DNA of 64,000 nt, from assembly GCA_963826975.1 (NCBI GenBank), contig CAWGZJ010000005.1, positions 496,001-560,000 on the forward strand, written 5' to 3'. The position numbers were made by a program, and so were the translations under genes. Below, piece by piece: positions 50,506-59,751 of this stretch; the first letter of the stretch is position 1, and every line of letters begins with the position of its first letter. The DNA comes from Palsa-883 sp963826975. Its GTDB lineage: Bacteria; Pseudomonadota; Alphaproteobacteria; Acetobacterales; Acetobacteraceae. The notes under the pieces were generated by a model. The model searched no databases, was not told where the DNA came from, and worked only from the letters and a program-made list of their open reading frames with translations.

Positions 50506-51945
50506 ATGAGCGCGAATGAACTTGCCCCCAGCGGGCGATTATTGTTCCAGGCGGAGGTGTTCGAGGGCGGTCGTTTGCAGCGCCGCCCGCGTCGCGCCGG
50601 CGGCGTCGTGGAAGAGCCGGCCCGATCGGTGCCGGTGTTCCGTGATTGCGATGTCCTGGTAGTCGGCGGCGGTCCGTCTGGCACCGCCGCGGCAGTTGCC
50701 GCCGCCCGGGCGGGAGCGGACGTCGTGCTGCTGGAGCGGGCGAACCACCTGGGCGGCCTGTCCACCGGTGGGCTGGTGATCTGGATCGACCGCATGACCG
50801 ACTGGTCCGGTCAACAGGTGATTCGTGGCATCGCCAACGACCTGCTGGACCGGCTTCCCAAGGATGCGGTGGCCGGGCCGCCACGTGGCCTGTGGGGCAG
50901 CGCGGACGCTGTCACCGCCGCCTACTGGCGCGAGCGCACCGCCGCGTTCCACGGCGTGGTGACCTGGTCGCCGACGATCGATCCGGAACGCTTGAAGCTG
51001 ATAAGCCAGGAGATTGTTCTGGAGGCGGGAGTTCACCTGGTGCTGCACGCCTGGGGCGCGGCACCGGCTATGCGGGACGGCCGGGTAGTGGGGGCGATTT
51101 TCGAGAGCAAGCAGGGACGCATGGCGGTGCGCGCGGCGGTGACGATCGACTGCACCGGCGACGGCGACATTTTCCATCGCGCCGGCGCGGCCAGCGAGAC
51201 CGACATCGACACGCGCGACATTCACCATTGCATGAATACGGCCTGGATGTTCGGCGGTGCCGACATGCGGCGTTGGATCGACTTCAAGACCGGCCAGCAG
51301 GAGGCGTACGCCACCTTTATGAACCGCGGGCGCGAGTTGTGCGGTGGGCTTTTCGAGCGTCCGTTCGTCTCCTGGCGCAACGATGTTGCGCTGTTCATGG
51401 GGCCGCGGCTCGCGGGCTATTCGGCCGTCGATGTCGAGGACCTGACGGAAGTGGAGATCCGCTCGCACCGGCTGATGGCTCAACACCTGGAGGTGTATCG
51501 GGCGCATGCGCCGGGATTCGAGACTGCATTCCTGATGTTGTCGGCGCCACAGATCGGCGTGCGGCACGCGCGGCGGCTAGTGGGCGTGGAACGCGTTACG
51601 CGCGAAGACTGGGCAAGCGGCGTGGCGCGGCCGGACGAGGTCGGTGTCTCGCCGTCGCTGTCGCCGAAATTCCCCAATGTATCGGTGCCATACGGCTGTC
51701 TGGTGCCGCAGAGCCTGGACGGATTGCTGGTGGCGGGACGCGTGGTGTCATGCGATTCTACTAGTCATTCCTTCCTGCGCGAGATACCGCAGTGCTGGCT
51801 GACCGGGCAGGCGGCAGGTGCTGCGGCGGCGCAGGCCGTGGCACAACGCGTCGCGCCGCGTGAGGTGTCGATCGAACGGCTGCAAGCCGAGTTGGTTAGG
51901 CAGGGCGGGCTGGTACGAGCCATGGCCGCTGTCGCCGCTGAATGA
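50506..51945 (+). CDS. FAD-dependent oxidoreductase (FAD_oxidored family)
   Basis: 479 residues. The dinucleotide fold is DVLVVGGGPSGTAAAVAAAR, followed by LLERANHLGGLSTGGLVIWI, typical of PF12831-type FAD-dependent oxidoreductases. A second flavin contact is TIDCTGDGDIFHRAGA and the C-terminal part has DGLLVAGRVVSCDSTSHSFL. No iron-sulfur cysteines were seen. Many members are predicted thiol/dehydrogenase-like enzymes without known substrates. The ATG at 50506 (MSANELAPSGRLLF) is chosen. The gap 50221-50505 upstream contains no recognisable feature. Confidence 0.83.
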   Translation: MSANELAPSGRLLFQAEVFEGGRLQRRPRRAGGVVEEPARSVPVFRDCDVLVVGGGPSGTAAAVAAARAGADVVLLERANHLGGLSTGGLVIWIDRMTDWSGQQVIRGIANDLLDRLPKDAVAGPPRGLWGSADAVTAAYWRERTAAFHGVVTWSPTIDPERLKLISQEIVLEAGVHLVLHAWGAAPAMRDGRVVGAIFESKQGRMAVRAAVTIDCTGDGDIFHRAGAASETDIDTRDIHHCMNTAWMFGGADMRRWIDFKTGQQEAYATFMNRGRELCGGLFERPFVSWRNDVALFMGPRLAGYSAVDVEDLTEVEIRSHRLMAQHLEVYRAHAPGFETAFLMLSAPQIGVRHARRLVGVERVTREDWASGVARPDEVGVSPSLSPKFPNVSVPYGCLVPQSLDGLLVAGRVVSCDSTSHSFLREIPQCWLTGQAAGAAAAQAVAQRVAPREVSIERLQAELVRQGGLVRAMAAVAAE

Positions 51946-52112
51946 TACCAGTCTGCGAGTGGAATGAGTGGTTGCACCGACCGAGCGTGCTTGGGGTCTA
52001 GCCCGGCCGTGGCGGGTTGGGACGGGGCGAGCCGGTACGTCAATCCATTCCGCTGATAGGCATTAAACTAGCCGACTGCCGGCACGGCTTGCCCAAGCCC
52101 GGCCACCCCAAA

Positions 52113-52145
52113 CAAGAACGGGGAGGCAGTGCCTCCCCGTTCTTG
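52113..52145. terminator. Bidirectional transcription terminator
   Basis: CAAGAACGGGGAGGCA (52113-52128) and its complement TGCCTCCCCGTTCTTG (52130-52145) form a 16-bp stem between the convergent FAD oxidoreductase and oxalyl-CoA-decarboxylase-like genes. There is a short T-rich tract on the right side (TTCTTGTGTCTTG). Confidence 0.8.
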
Positions 52146-52168
52146 TGTCTTGACCGGCAAGCTCACAC

Positions 52169-53821
52169 TCAGGTCGAATAATCAGAGAACGCCGCCCCGG
52201 CAAACCGTGCGCGATAGTCGGTGCGGACGTTGACCAAAGCCACCATGCCCTCGTCCACCTTGGCCTGCGCACGCTCCAGCGCCGGGCGTATTTCTTCCGG
52301 CTGCGTGATGTACTCGCCATAGCCCCCAAGCGCCTCGCACATCTTGTCGAACCGCACATACCCCAGATCACGGCCGGGCTTCTCGCGCTTCGGATCGCCG
52401 GTCCAGCCGCCGTTCAGGCTGATCACGATAAGGATGGGGATCTTGTGGCGCACCGCCGTGTCGATCTCCATGGCGTTCATGCCCATTGAGCCGTCACCGT
52501 GCACCACGATCACCTGCTTGTCGGGGCAGGCGACCTTGGCGCCGATGCCGAACGGCAGGCCGACGCCCATCGTGCCGAACGGACCAGAGTTCAAACGATG
52601 GCCGGGGGAGAAAGTCGGCATCGTCTGCCGGCCGTAGTTCAGCGTCTCCTGCCCGTCGACGCACAGGATGGCGTCGCGCTTGGCAAAGTTCTTGATCTCC
52701 TCCAGCATGCGCACCGGATGGATGTCGCCGTCCTCGGCATACTTGTTGGCGCCGGCGGCGTTGCGCTTCGCCGTCTCGCCCTCCGCCAGCTTCTGCCGCC
52801 AGGTCTTGTAGGTGTCGGCGTTGACCTTGCCCTTGATGCCGTCAAGCAACTGGCCGAGCACCGCCTTGCAGTCGCCGACGATCGGGATGTCGACGTAACG
52901 CGCGGCCGAGGAGATTTCCTCCGGGCAGATGTCGATCCGCGCGATTTTTGCCCCCGGCCCGAAGCGCGGCGGCGAGGCGTGGCCAATGATGTAGTTCATC
53001 CGCGTGCCAAGCACGACGATCAGGTCGGCGTCGCGGAATGCCGAAGACCGCATCGACAGGTAGGAGCACGGATGGTCATCCGGCACCACGCCGCGGCCCT
53101 GCGGGGTGGTGTAGAACGGGATGCCGGCGGCCTCGACGAACGCCTGCATTTCGGCCCAGGCGCGCGACCAGATCACACCGGAACCCGAAACGATCAGCGG
53201 TTGTTTTGCTTCCGCAAGGGCCTTCACCAGCGCATTGACCTGACGCGGATCGCCGAGCGGGCGGCTGTCCATGATCGGGCGACCGGCATAGCTCCAGTCG
53301 ACCAGGTTCTCATCGATCTTTTGGTACAGCATGTCGCCTGGGCAATCGACGTAGACCGGGCCGGGCTTGCCGGTAATCGACTTCTGCAGCGCGAAGTTGA
53401 TCTGCTGCGGGATGCGCTTCAGGTTGATCAGGCGGTCGACATACTTGTTGCAGCCGCGCATCAGCTCGACCTGATCGATCTCCTGGAACACCTGGCGGCC
53501 GAACTGGCTGAGCGGGCTGGAGCCGCCGAGCGACACCACCGGGCAGCAATCGACCAGAGCATTGGCGACGCCGGTGATCAGGTTTGTCACGCCCGGACCC
53601 GAGGCCGCCATGCAGACCGAGGGTACCTGCCGCAGCCGGCTGTACGCTTGGCACATGAAGGCGGCAGCTTGCTCGTGGCGGACATCGATCATGCGGATGC
53701 CCTCCTTGATGCAGGAGGCCTCGGTCAGCAGCATCGGTCCGCCCATGATGTAGAAGATGTCTTCGATGCCTTCTTTCTTCAGGCAGCGGGCGATGATTTC
53801 CGAACCGGTCAGATCTGCCAT
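52169..53821 (-). CDS. TPP-dependent oxalyl-CoA decarboxylase / 2-hydroxyacyl-CoA lyase-like enzyme
   Basis: 550 residues, the length of Oxc/HACL proteins. The TPP-activating glutamate is in VRHEQAAAFMCQAYSR, the middle domain has GSGVIWSRAWAEMQAFVEAA, and the C-terminal TPP motif is VVHGDGSMGMNAMEIDTAVR with SLNGG at the end. Overall order matches oxalyl-CoA decarboxylase more than acetolactate synthase. It is followed downstream on the same strand's 5' side by a CaiB/BaiF CoA-transferase, the classical oxc-frc pairing that activates oxalate and decarboxylates oxalyl-CoA to formyl-CoA. 2-hydroxyacyl-CoA lyase remains possible. Confidence 0.78.
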   Translation of the reverse strand: MADLTGSEIIARCLKKEGIEDIFYIMGGPMLLTEASCIKEGIRMIDVRHEQAAAFMCQAYSRLRQVPSVCMAASGPGVTNLITGVANALVDCCPVVSLGGSSPLSQFGRQVFQEIDQVELMRGCNKYVDRLINLKRIPQQINFALQKSITGKPGPVYVDCPGDMLYQKIDENLVDWSYAGRPIMDSRPLGDPRQVNALVKALAEAKQPLIVSGSGVIWSRAWAEMQAFVEAAGIPFYTTPQGRGVVPDDHPCSYLSMRSSAFRDADLIVVLGTRMNYIIGHASPPRFGPGAKIARIDICPEEISSAARYVDIPIVGDCKAVLGQLLDGIKGKVNADTYKTWRQKLAEGETAKRNAAGANKYAEDGDIHPVRMLEEIKNFAKRDAILCVDGQETLNYGRQTMPTFSPGHRLNSGPFGTMGVGLPFGIGAKVACPDKQVIVVHGDGSMGMNAMEIDTAVRHKIPILIVISLNGGWTGDPKREKPGRDLGYVRFDKMCEALGGYGEYITQPEEIRPALERAQAKVDEGMVALVNVRTDYRARFAGAAFSDYST

Positions 53822-53937
53822 GTCGATGTCTCCTTGTTCGTATCGTTACGTCCGGGTTCCTGGCGTTATGTCCAGTGGTCGATGCCGGGTCCAAGCCCCA
53901 TGGGCGTTAGGATGCGCCAGGGCCGGGGCATGGCGTT

Positions 53938-54060
53938 TTCCCCCTCCCCTTAGAGGGAGGGGGTTTGGGGGGAGGGGTTGGTGCCAGTATGAAACGGAGA
54001 GTTCACACCGCGCCGACCCCTCCCCCCAACCCCCTCCCTCAAGGGGAGGGGGAGAATATT
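53938..54060. repeat. Long palindromic repeat, copy 2
   Basis: CCCCCTCCCCTTAGAGGG at the left and CCCTCAAGGGGAGGGGGAG at the right, with inner arms GGGGGGAGGGGTTGG and GCCGACCCCTCCCCCC. It repeats the element at 24057-24167, including the shared GTGCC spacer edge, ACCGCGCCGACCCCTCC and the trailing GAGAATATT. Confidence 0.8.
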
Positions 54061-54091
54061 TGTCATCCGTTGCCCGGTGCGGTCGGCAGCG

Positions 54092-55318
54092 TCAGATGAT
54101 GCCGTCGGTCTTCAACGTGCCGATGTCGTCGCGACTCATATCCAGCCAACTCTCCAGCACGTCCTCGTTGTTCTGGCCAAGCAACGGCGCGGGGCGCAGG
54201 GTCGGCGGGCGGCCGGAGAAACGTGCCGGCCAACTGGTCATCTTGTAGGTGCCGATCACCGGATGCTGCACGGTCTGCATGACGCCGCGTTCCTCGAATG
54301 TCGGGTCATTCAGCAACTCCGCGGTGTCAAGTACCGCACCGGCCGGAATGCCGGCGCCGCCGATGATGCGCATCGCCTCGTGTTTGTCATGCTTGATGGT
54401 CCACGCGGCGACCATGGCGTTGACCTCGGCCTCGTGCTCCACCCGGCCCTCGGCGGTGTCGTAGCGTGGGTCGCCAACCAGTTCCTCGCGTCCGATCACC
54501 GCCAGCAGGCGCCGCCAATGCTCGGGATTGGCGCGGCTTGTATACACATAGACGTAATCGTTCGGCCCGCCGCCCTTGGTCGGATACAGCCCCATCGGCG
54601 GGTTGCGCGACAGCACGCTGCCGGAGCCCGCGCGGCGCGCCGCCTTCCCGGTGGTAGTTGTCGAGGCGAAGGCGCCCCGGGTGTATTGCAGCATCGCATC
54701 CTGCATGGCGATCTGGATGTGCTCGCCCTGCCCGGTACGGGTGCGGCGATACAGCGCGGCCAGAATTGAGATGCATGTCAGCATGCCGGTGCCGGTGTCG
54801 CCGATCGTTGGGCCGGGCTTCAGCGGCGGGCCATCGACCTCGCCGGTGATGCTCATGTTCCCGCCGCAGGCCTGCGCGATCATGTCGAAGGCGAGATTTT
54901 TCTCGAACGGGCTGCCGGCGCCGAAGCCCTTCACCTGCGCGTAGATGATCGAGGGATTGATGGCGCGCACCACGTCGGCGCCGAGGCCCAGACGCTCCAC
55001 CGCGCCCGGCGCAAAGTTCTCGATGAACACATCGGCCTTGCGCACCAGGTCCTTGACCAGGTCAAGGCCGCGTGGCGATTTCAGGTTGACGGTGATGGAT
55101 TTCTTGTTGGCGTTGTATTGCAGGAAGTAGTGCGCGTCGTGGCCCTTCTGCTGCGGGTTGATACCGCGGCCGGGATCGCCAGCGCTCGGGTTCTCCAACT
55201 TCACCACCTCGGCACCGAGCCAGGCCATTGCCTCGGTGCATGAGGGGCCTGCCTCGAACTGCGTCAGGTCGATGACCCGCACGCCTGTGAGACAGTTATC
55301 GCCAGCGCTTGCCTGCAT
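54092..55318 (-). CDS. CaiB/BaiF-family CoA-transferase (formyl-CoA:oxalate transferase-like)
   Basis: 408 residues. Family blocks are GVRVIDLTQFEAGPSCTEAM, WLGAEVVKLENPSAGDPGR and the catalytic-aspartate segment KNLAFDMIAQACGGNMS, then PGPTIGDTGTGMLTCISILA. The C-terminal end carries AGIPAGAVLDTAELLNDP. The oxalate-type pairing with the TPP enzyme downstream suggests it moves CoA between formyl-CoA or succinyl-CoA and oxalate or another short acid. Palindromic repeat copy 2 separates it from the TPP enzyme gene. The 238-bp gap upstream (55319-55556) shows nothing. Confidence 0.85.
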   Translation of the reverse strand: MQASAGDNCLTGVRVIDLTQFEAGPSCTEAMAWLGAEVVKLENPSAGDPGRGINPQQKGHDAHYFLQYNANKKSITVNLKSPRGLDLVKDLVRKADVFIENFAPGAVERLGLGADVVRAINPSIIYAQVKGFGAGSPFEKNLAFDMIAQACGGNMSITGEVDGPPLKPGPTIGDTGTGMLTCISILAALYRRTRTGQGEHIQIAMQDAMLQYTRGAFASTTTTGKAARRAGSGSVLSRNPPMGLYPTKGGGPNDYVYVYTSRANPEHWRRLLAVIGREELVGDPRYDTAEGRVEHEAEVNAMVAAWTIKHDKHEAMRIIGGAGIPAGAVLDTAELLNDPTFEERGVMQTVQHPVIGTYKMTSWPARFSGRPPTLRPAPLLGQNNEDVLESWLDMSRDDIGTLKTDGII

Positions 55319-55556
55319 CGGTCGCCACTCCTCCTGTTCCGGTCTACTGCCCGAATGCCTGGCAGCTTACGCCCGGGGTGGCGGGGCGTCGAGGGTTGGG
55401 CGAATGGGGTGGTGGCAGGACGGTGTCGATGCGGTTCACGAATGTTGTCGATCAGTTATGGCCTTGCCTGACCCGGATATCCGTTGCGGCGCCGTGCTGA
55501 ACAGATGGCCGCGTCAGCCCGGCCATGACGCAACGCGATCGTGGAGGAGACGCCGA

Positions 55557-56105
55557 TCAGGTTTCCTCGCCAAAAGCCCGCCGGCGCAGATCCTTCAGCT
55601 TGTCGTCGCCGTGTGGCGTCTGCGGATCAATCTCCAGCAGTTTCTTCCAGGCGGCGTAGGCACCTTTCCAGTCCTGCCGGGATTCAGCGATCGCGGTGAG
55701 CGTGCGCAGCGCGGCGAAATCACGCGGCTGGCGCTGCAACGTCTGCTCGATATCGGCGATGGCGCCCTGGCTGTCGCCGGCGGCGAAACGCGCCCGGGCG
55801 CGCTGGTGATACGCCTCCGCCAGGGTCGGATCGAGCGTGATCGCGTCGGTGAAATCCTGGATCGCCTCCTGACTGGCGTCGCCCTGCATCTCACGCGCGC
55901 CGCGGCTCATCAGTAGCGTCACGACAGGCGAACCAGCCTGGATCAGCCGCTGCATGATCTGCTGCTCCAGCGGCGCCGCTACCTCGGCGCTCGGCGCGGC
56001 CTTCAACGCATCGAGCAACCGATCGAGCGCCGCAGCACGCTCGGCAGGCGTCTGCGCCACCGCCTGGGTGGTGGAGATCAGCAGCAGGAAAAGCCAGCGT
56101 CGCAT
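55557..56105 (-). CDS. Periplasmic TPR protein
   Basis: 182 residues from the ATG at 56105 (MRRWLFLLLISTTQAVAQTP), with a Sec signal cleaved near AVAQ. The mature protein has three TPR motifs (EAIQDFTDAITLDPTLAEAY, GAIADIEQTLQRQPRDFAAL, GAYAAWKKLLEIDPQ). It is probably a periplasmic scaffold or assembly factor. The reading frame stays open upstream through the 108-bp palindrome, but nothing there resembles a protein. Confidence 0.78.
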   Translation of the reverse strand: MRRWLFLLLISTTQAVAQTPAERAAALDRLLDALKAAPSAEVAAPLEQQIMQRLIQAGSPVVTLLMSRGAREMQGDASQEAIQDFTDAITLDPTLAEAYHQRARARFAAGDSQGAIADIEQTLQRQPRDFAALRTLTAIAESRQDWKGAYAAWKKLLEIDPQTPHGDDKLKDLRRRAFGEET

Positions 56106-56243
56106 GCCGCATGCTGACGCCGCCAAACCCGCCGACGCAAGCCCATCGCCCAAAGGAAGCAAAGCCGGGGCTTTGCCCAGGACCCCACCAAGGGGCGCTG
56201 CCCCTTGGATCCCCGCCAAGGGCGAGCCCTTGGAACCCGCCCG

Positions 56244-56351
56244 TTGATTGGGGCGAGGGGAGAGGGGGTCTGCGCTGCCGTTAGCGTGCCGGCGCGATCG
56301 CGCCGGCACGCTAACGGCAGCGCAGACCCCCTCTCCCCTCGCCCCAATCAA
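56244..56351. repeat. Perfect 108-bp palindrome
   Basis: Positions 56244-56297 and 56298-56351 are exact reverse complements with no spacer; the centre reads GGCGCGATCGCGCC and the outer ends TTGATTGGGGCG and CGCCCCAATCAA. Checked base by base. On each side lie GC-rich hairpin-type sequences (CCTTGGATCCCCGCCAAGGG on the left; GGGTCCAGGGGGCAACGCCC on the right). It lies between the TPR gene and glcF. Confidence 0.95.
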
Positions 56352-56415
56352 AATGGATGGAGTCCAGAGGCTCCGCCTCTGGTGGGGGTCCAGGGGGCAA
56401 CGCCCCTGGCGGGTT

Positions 56416-57789
56416 TCAGGGCAGAGCCCTGACCTTGCTTATTTCGGCGACGGCAGTGCGCGGCAGTGCGGCCGGCGGCGGGCCGCCGGCCATCCAGTCG
56501 AGCAGTTCGACCGTGTGTAACACTGGGATGCCGTCGCCTGACAATTGGGTGATGCAGCCGATATTGCCCGCGGCGATCAGGTCGGGCTGGGTGGCGTGCA
56601 GATAGGCCAGTTTGCGGGCGCGCAGCCGTGCGGCGATGTCCGGTTGCAGCAGGTTGTAGGTGCCGGCCGAGCCACAGCAGATGTGCGGCTCGGCTGGCTC
56701 GACGATGGTGAAGCCGGCGCGGCGCAGCAGGGTTTTTGGTTGCGCGGTGATTTGCTGGCCGTGTTGCAGGCTGCAGGCGGCGTGGTAGGCGACGGTCAGG
56801 CCGGGTGGCGGACGCGTCGGCGTGTAGTCGATCCGGGTCAGGAATTCGCTGATGTCGAGTGTCAGGGTGGCGATGCGTTCGGCGGCCTCGCGCAGGGGAT
56901 CGTTGCGGAACAGGAAGCCGTAGTCCTTCACCACCGTGCCGCAGCCGGAGGTGTTGATGATGATTGCGTCAAGGCCGGGTGCGTCAAGGCCCGAGGCGTG
57001 CGGGCCGGCGCCGTCGATTTCGCGGGACCATGCCTGGATGTTTGCGCGTGCCGCCGACATCGCGTCGGCGTGGCGCCCCATGTGCTGGGTCAGTGCGCCG
57101 CAGCAACCGGCGCCTTGCGCGACCACCACCTCCACGCCCATCCGTGTGAGCAAGCGGATGGTGGCGTCGTTGATGGACGGCGCAATCACCTGCTGGGCGC
57201 ACCCCGCCAGCAGCGCCACGCGGGCGCGGCGCGGGCCCTGGGCCGGGTGGGTACGCGGGGTTTCCGCAGCGCTGGGTGGCGGCAGGCGCGCCGGCAGCAG
57301 CGCGAGCATCGCGCGCAGGCGGCGGGTGAACGGGCTCGTGGCTGGGATGATGCGGTTTAGCAATGGGCGGGCCGCGCGGCCGGCGAGCAGCCCGGCGCGG
57401 AACAGCCAGGGGCGCGGCAGCACCGTGGCCAGCACGGATCGCAGCAGCCGTTCGTGCCAGGGGCGGCGATAGGTTTGCTCGATATGGGTCCGCGCATGAT
57501 CGACCAGATGCATGTAGTGCACGCCGGACGGGCACGTGGTCATGCAGGACAGGCAAGACAGGCACCGATCTATGTGGCGGGCCTCGAGTTCGCCGGCGGG
57601 GCGGCCGGATTCCAGCATGTCCTTGATCAGGTAGATGCGGCCGCGCGGGCTATCGAGTTCGTCGCCCAGCAGCAGGAAGGTCGGGCAGGTGGCGGTGCAA
57701 AAGCCGCAATGCACACAGGTGCGCAGCACCTGGTTGGAGGCGGCGATGTCGGGGTCGCGCAATTGTTCCGGGGTGAAGGTGGTCTGCAC
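56416..57789 (-). CDS. glcF: Glycolate oxidase iron-sulfur subunit
   Basis: 457 residues. Two 4Fe-4S motifs (CVHCGFCTATCPT and CLSCLSCMTTCPSG) are followed by two CCG-domain motifs (GAGCCGALTQHMGR and EPHICCGSAGTYNLLQP). The architecture and the ending (GIPVLHTVELLDW) match GlcF. The glycolate oxidase complex GlcDEF oxidises glycolate to glyoxylate and feeds the quinone pool. It is in the minus-strand run with glcE and glcD. Confidence 0.92.
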   Translation of the reverse strand: MQTTFTPEQLRDPDIAASNQVLRTCVHCGFCTATCPTFLLLGDELDSPRGRIYLIKDMLESGRPAGELEARHIDRCLSCLSCMTTCPSGVHYMHLVDHARTHIEQTYRRPWHERLLRSVLATVLPRPWLFRAGLLAGRAARPLLNRIIPATSPFTRRLRAMLALLPARLPPPSAAETPRTHPAQGPRRARVALLAGCAQQVIAPSINDATIRLLTRMGVEVVVAQGAGCCGALTQHMGRHADAMSAARANIQAWSREIDGAGPHASGLDAPGLDAIIINTSGCGTVVKDYGFLFRNDPLREAAERIATLTLDISEFLTRIDYTPTRPPPGLTVAYHAACSLQHGQQITAQPKTLLRRAGFTIVEPAEPHICCGSAGTYNLLQPDIAARLRARKLAYLHATQPDLIAAGNIGCITQLSGDGIPVLHTVELLDWMAGGPPPAALPRTAVAEISKVRALP

Positions 57790-57792
57790 CGA

Positions 57793-58104
57793 TCAGCCGC
57801 CTCTTGCTCTGCGCTCGGCTGTCTCACGGTCCCGCGCCCTGGCTGCCCTCTGCGAGTTTCGGTACAGCGGCATCGACGCGGCCACCCAGAGGATTGCGAT
57901 AACCAGCAGTACCCAGGAGAGCCACACGATGTGCACACCGGCGATCGCCAGCGCGATCATGAAGAACATGAAAGCGGCGGAACCAGCCAGCATTGGAAAA
58001 TACCGATTCACGATCCGCCGGTACGGCCAAGCCGACAGGTAGGCAATCCAGCAGATGACGAACGCGGCCAACCATATCAGCAGGATCAAGGAGGTGGGAA
58101 CCAT
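57793..58104 (-). CDS. Small membrane protein between glcE and glcF
   Basis: 103 residues with three hydrophobic segments (SLILLIWLAAFVICWIAYL, FPMLAGSAAFMFFMIALAIAG, VWLSWVLLVIAILWVAASM) and a basic tail (RAARARDRETAERRARGG). No family recognised. It is 3 bp before glcF and 11 bp after glcE on the same strand, so it is probably co-transcribed and might anchor the glycolate oxidase to the membrane, which is inference. Confidence 0.7.
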   Translation of the reverse strand: MVPTSLILLIWLAAFVICWIAYLSAWPYRRIVNRYFPMLAGSAAFMFFMIALAIAGVHIVWLSWVLLVIAILWVAASMPLYRNSQRAARARDRETAERRARGG

Positions 58105-58115
58105 CGCGTAATTCG

Positions 58116-59336
58116 CTATAGCCCGGCGTAGAGCCGGCCGGGGTTAAGGATGCCGTGCGGGTCGAATGCGGCCTTCACGCGCCGGGTGATGCGCGCCAGC
58201 GGCTCGGCTTCCGGCGGGACCACGTCGACCGCGACACGCAGGGCATCCGGAGCGCGCAGCAGGGTCCAGGTGCCGTGCGCGGCGCGGGCGGCTTGTTCCA
58301 CCACGCCGTGGGTGTTGGTGTCGGCTGGGCCGGCGAGCCAGACCAGACCGCCGCCCCAATCGAGGAAGCCTTGCACGCCGGCATCGGCGACGGCACACAG
58401 CACCGCCGGGCCGGCGGAGGGGCGGACGGAGACGCGCCAAATGGCAGCCGATGGCGGCGCCGGCAATGGCAGCGCGCTGCCCACGGCGCGCCAGACGGCG
58501 CGGGAGGTGGCGTCGTCAAGGATCCGCGCGTCGGCGAACGACGTCAGTTCCGCGCGTAGGCAGGCGGTGCGGTAGGCGACTGACGGAGGAAAATCCTCGA
58601 TGCGCAGCAGGGTGGCCGATCCGCTGGCTCCGCCCAATGCGGGCACCAGGGACGCGTCGGGCAGCCAGGCGGCGGCCGACACGCCATAAGGCGACCCTAG
58701 GCCGGCGGACAATGCGGCGACCCCGCGTGGCGCGTCGAGGCCTGGCAGGACGAGCGTGCCGGTGCTCTCCGGCGCGGGCAGGACTTTCAGGGTGACCTCG
58801 GTGATGACTGCGAGCGTGCCGTGGCTGCCGGTGAGCAGCTTGCACAGGTCGAGGCCGGTGACGTTTTTCAGGACGCGTCCGCCGGAGTGGATCAGTTCGC
58901 CGGAGCCATTCACCGCTCGGATGCCCATGACGTGGTCGCGCATTGCGCCCCAGGCGACGCGGCGCGGGCCGGACAGGTTGCTGGCGACGATGCCGCCGAT
59001 GGTTTGGGGGCTGGCGTTCGCCTTTGGGCCATTGCTGTTGAGCAGCACGGTCAGCTCGGGCGGCTCGGCGATCAGGTGCTGGCCGTTTTCGCCGAGTGCC
59101 GCCTCGATCTCCGGCAGGGGGGTGCCGGCGCGGGCCGAGATGATCAGCTCCTTGGGGGAATAGAGCGTGATGCCGGTGAGGCCGGCAGTGCTGATGCGAC
59201 GCGCCGCCTGGACCGGGCGTAGCATGCCCAGTTTGGTCCCGTTGCCGCAGACCAGCAGCGGCTCGCCCGCTGTCGCAACGGCGGTGATGGTGGCGGCGAT
59301 CGCGGATTCATCCAAGCTGGCAGATGTCTCAATCAT
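58116..59336 (-). CDS. glcE: Glycolate oxidase FAD-binding subunit
   Basis: 406 residues. The PCMH FAD-binding domain shows PLLVCGNGTKLGMLRP, IGGIVASNLSGPRRVAWGAM and LLTGSHGTLAVITEVTLKVL. The length and lack of the full GlcD C-terminal cap fit GlcE. Together with GlcD and GlcF it forms glycolate oxidase. Its glcD partner is separated by three unrelated small genes (59509-60623) on the same strand. Confidence 0.9.
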   Translation of the reverse strand: MIETSASLDESAIAATITAVATAGEPLLVCGNGTKLGMLRPVQAARRISTAGLTGITLYSPKELIISARAGTPLPEIEAALGENGQHLIAEPPELTVLLNSNGPKANASPQTIGGIVASNLSGPRRVAWGAMRDHVMGIRAVNGSGELIHSGGRVLKNVTGLDLCKLLTGSHGTLAVITEVTLKVLPAPESTGTLVLPGLDAPRGVAALSAGLGSPYGVSAAAWLPDASLVPALGGASGSATLLRIEDFPPSVAYRTACLRAELTSFADARILDDATSRAVWRAVGSALPLPAPPSAAIWRVSVRPSAGPAVLCAVADAGVQGFLDWGGGLVWLAGPADTNTHGVVEQAARAAHGTWTLLRAPDALRVAVDVVPPEAEPLARITRRVKAAFDPHGILNPGRLYAGL

Positions 59337-59508
59337 GCATCGCCTGACGCCTGCCCGCAGCGCGTGTGGTTCACACCCGACAGACGCAAGTTCACTGACT
59401 TATCCCGCATCCGTGCCACCCAGGCCAGAGGCTGCGCAGACGATGCTCATCGCTTGCCTAGGGCCAACTTTGTGTTTCGCGAACACGACCGGAGTAGGGG
59501 AGCAATGC

Positions 59509-59751
59509 CTACGGTTGCTCAGGCACGGTAAATCGAGTGATCCGATACCAGCCGTCAGGTCGCAGTTCCGGCCGCTTCTCGCACAATTCAATCATTTGAA
59601 ACTCACGACGCTCGATCCGCCCGTTGGCTTCGATAACCAGCTCATCCTCGTCGTCTGAGCACCAGCATTCATCAGGTTCGGTTTCCCCCGGTTCGGGCAC
59701 CCTCCAGCAGTCCAGGACGAATCGCCTGTCGGCGCCGGTCTTCATGGTCAT
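59509..59751 (-). CDS. Hypothetical small acidic protein
   Basis: 80 residues, strongly acidic (EPGETEPDECWCSDDEDELV), with a beta-type ending (GWYRITRFTVPEQP). Not recognised. The stop of the next upstream gene (59748-60116) overlaps its start by 4 bp, so the three-gene cassette 59509-60623 is co-translated in part. It sits between glcE and glcD, interrupting an otherwise conserved order. Confidence 0.6.
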   Translation of the reverse strand: MTMKTGADRRFVLDCWRVPEPGETEPDECWCSDDEDELVIEANGRIERREFQMIELCEKRPELRPDGWYRITRFTVPEQP

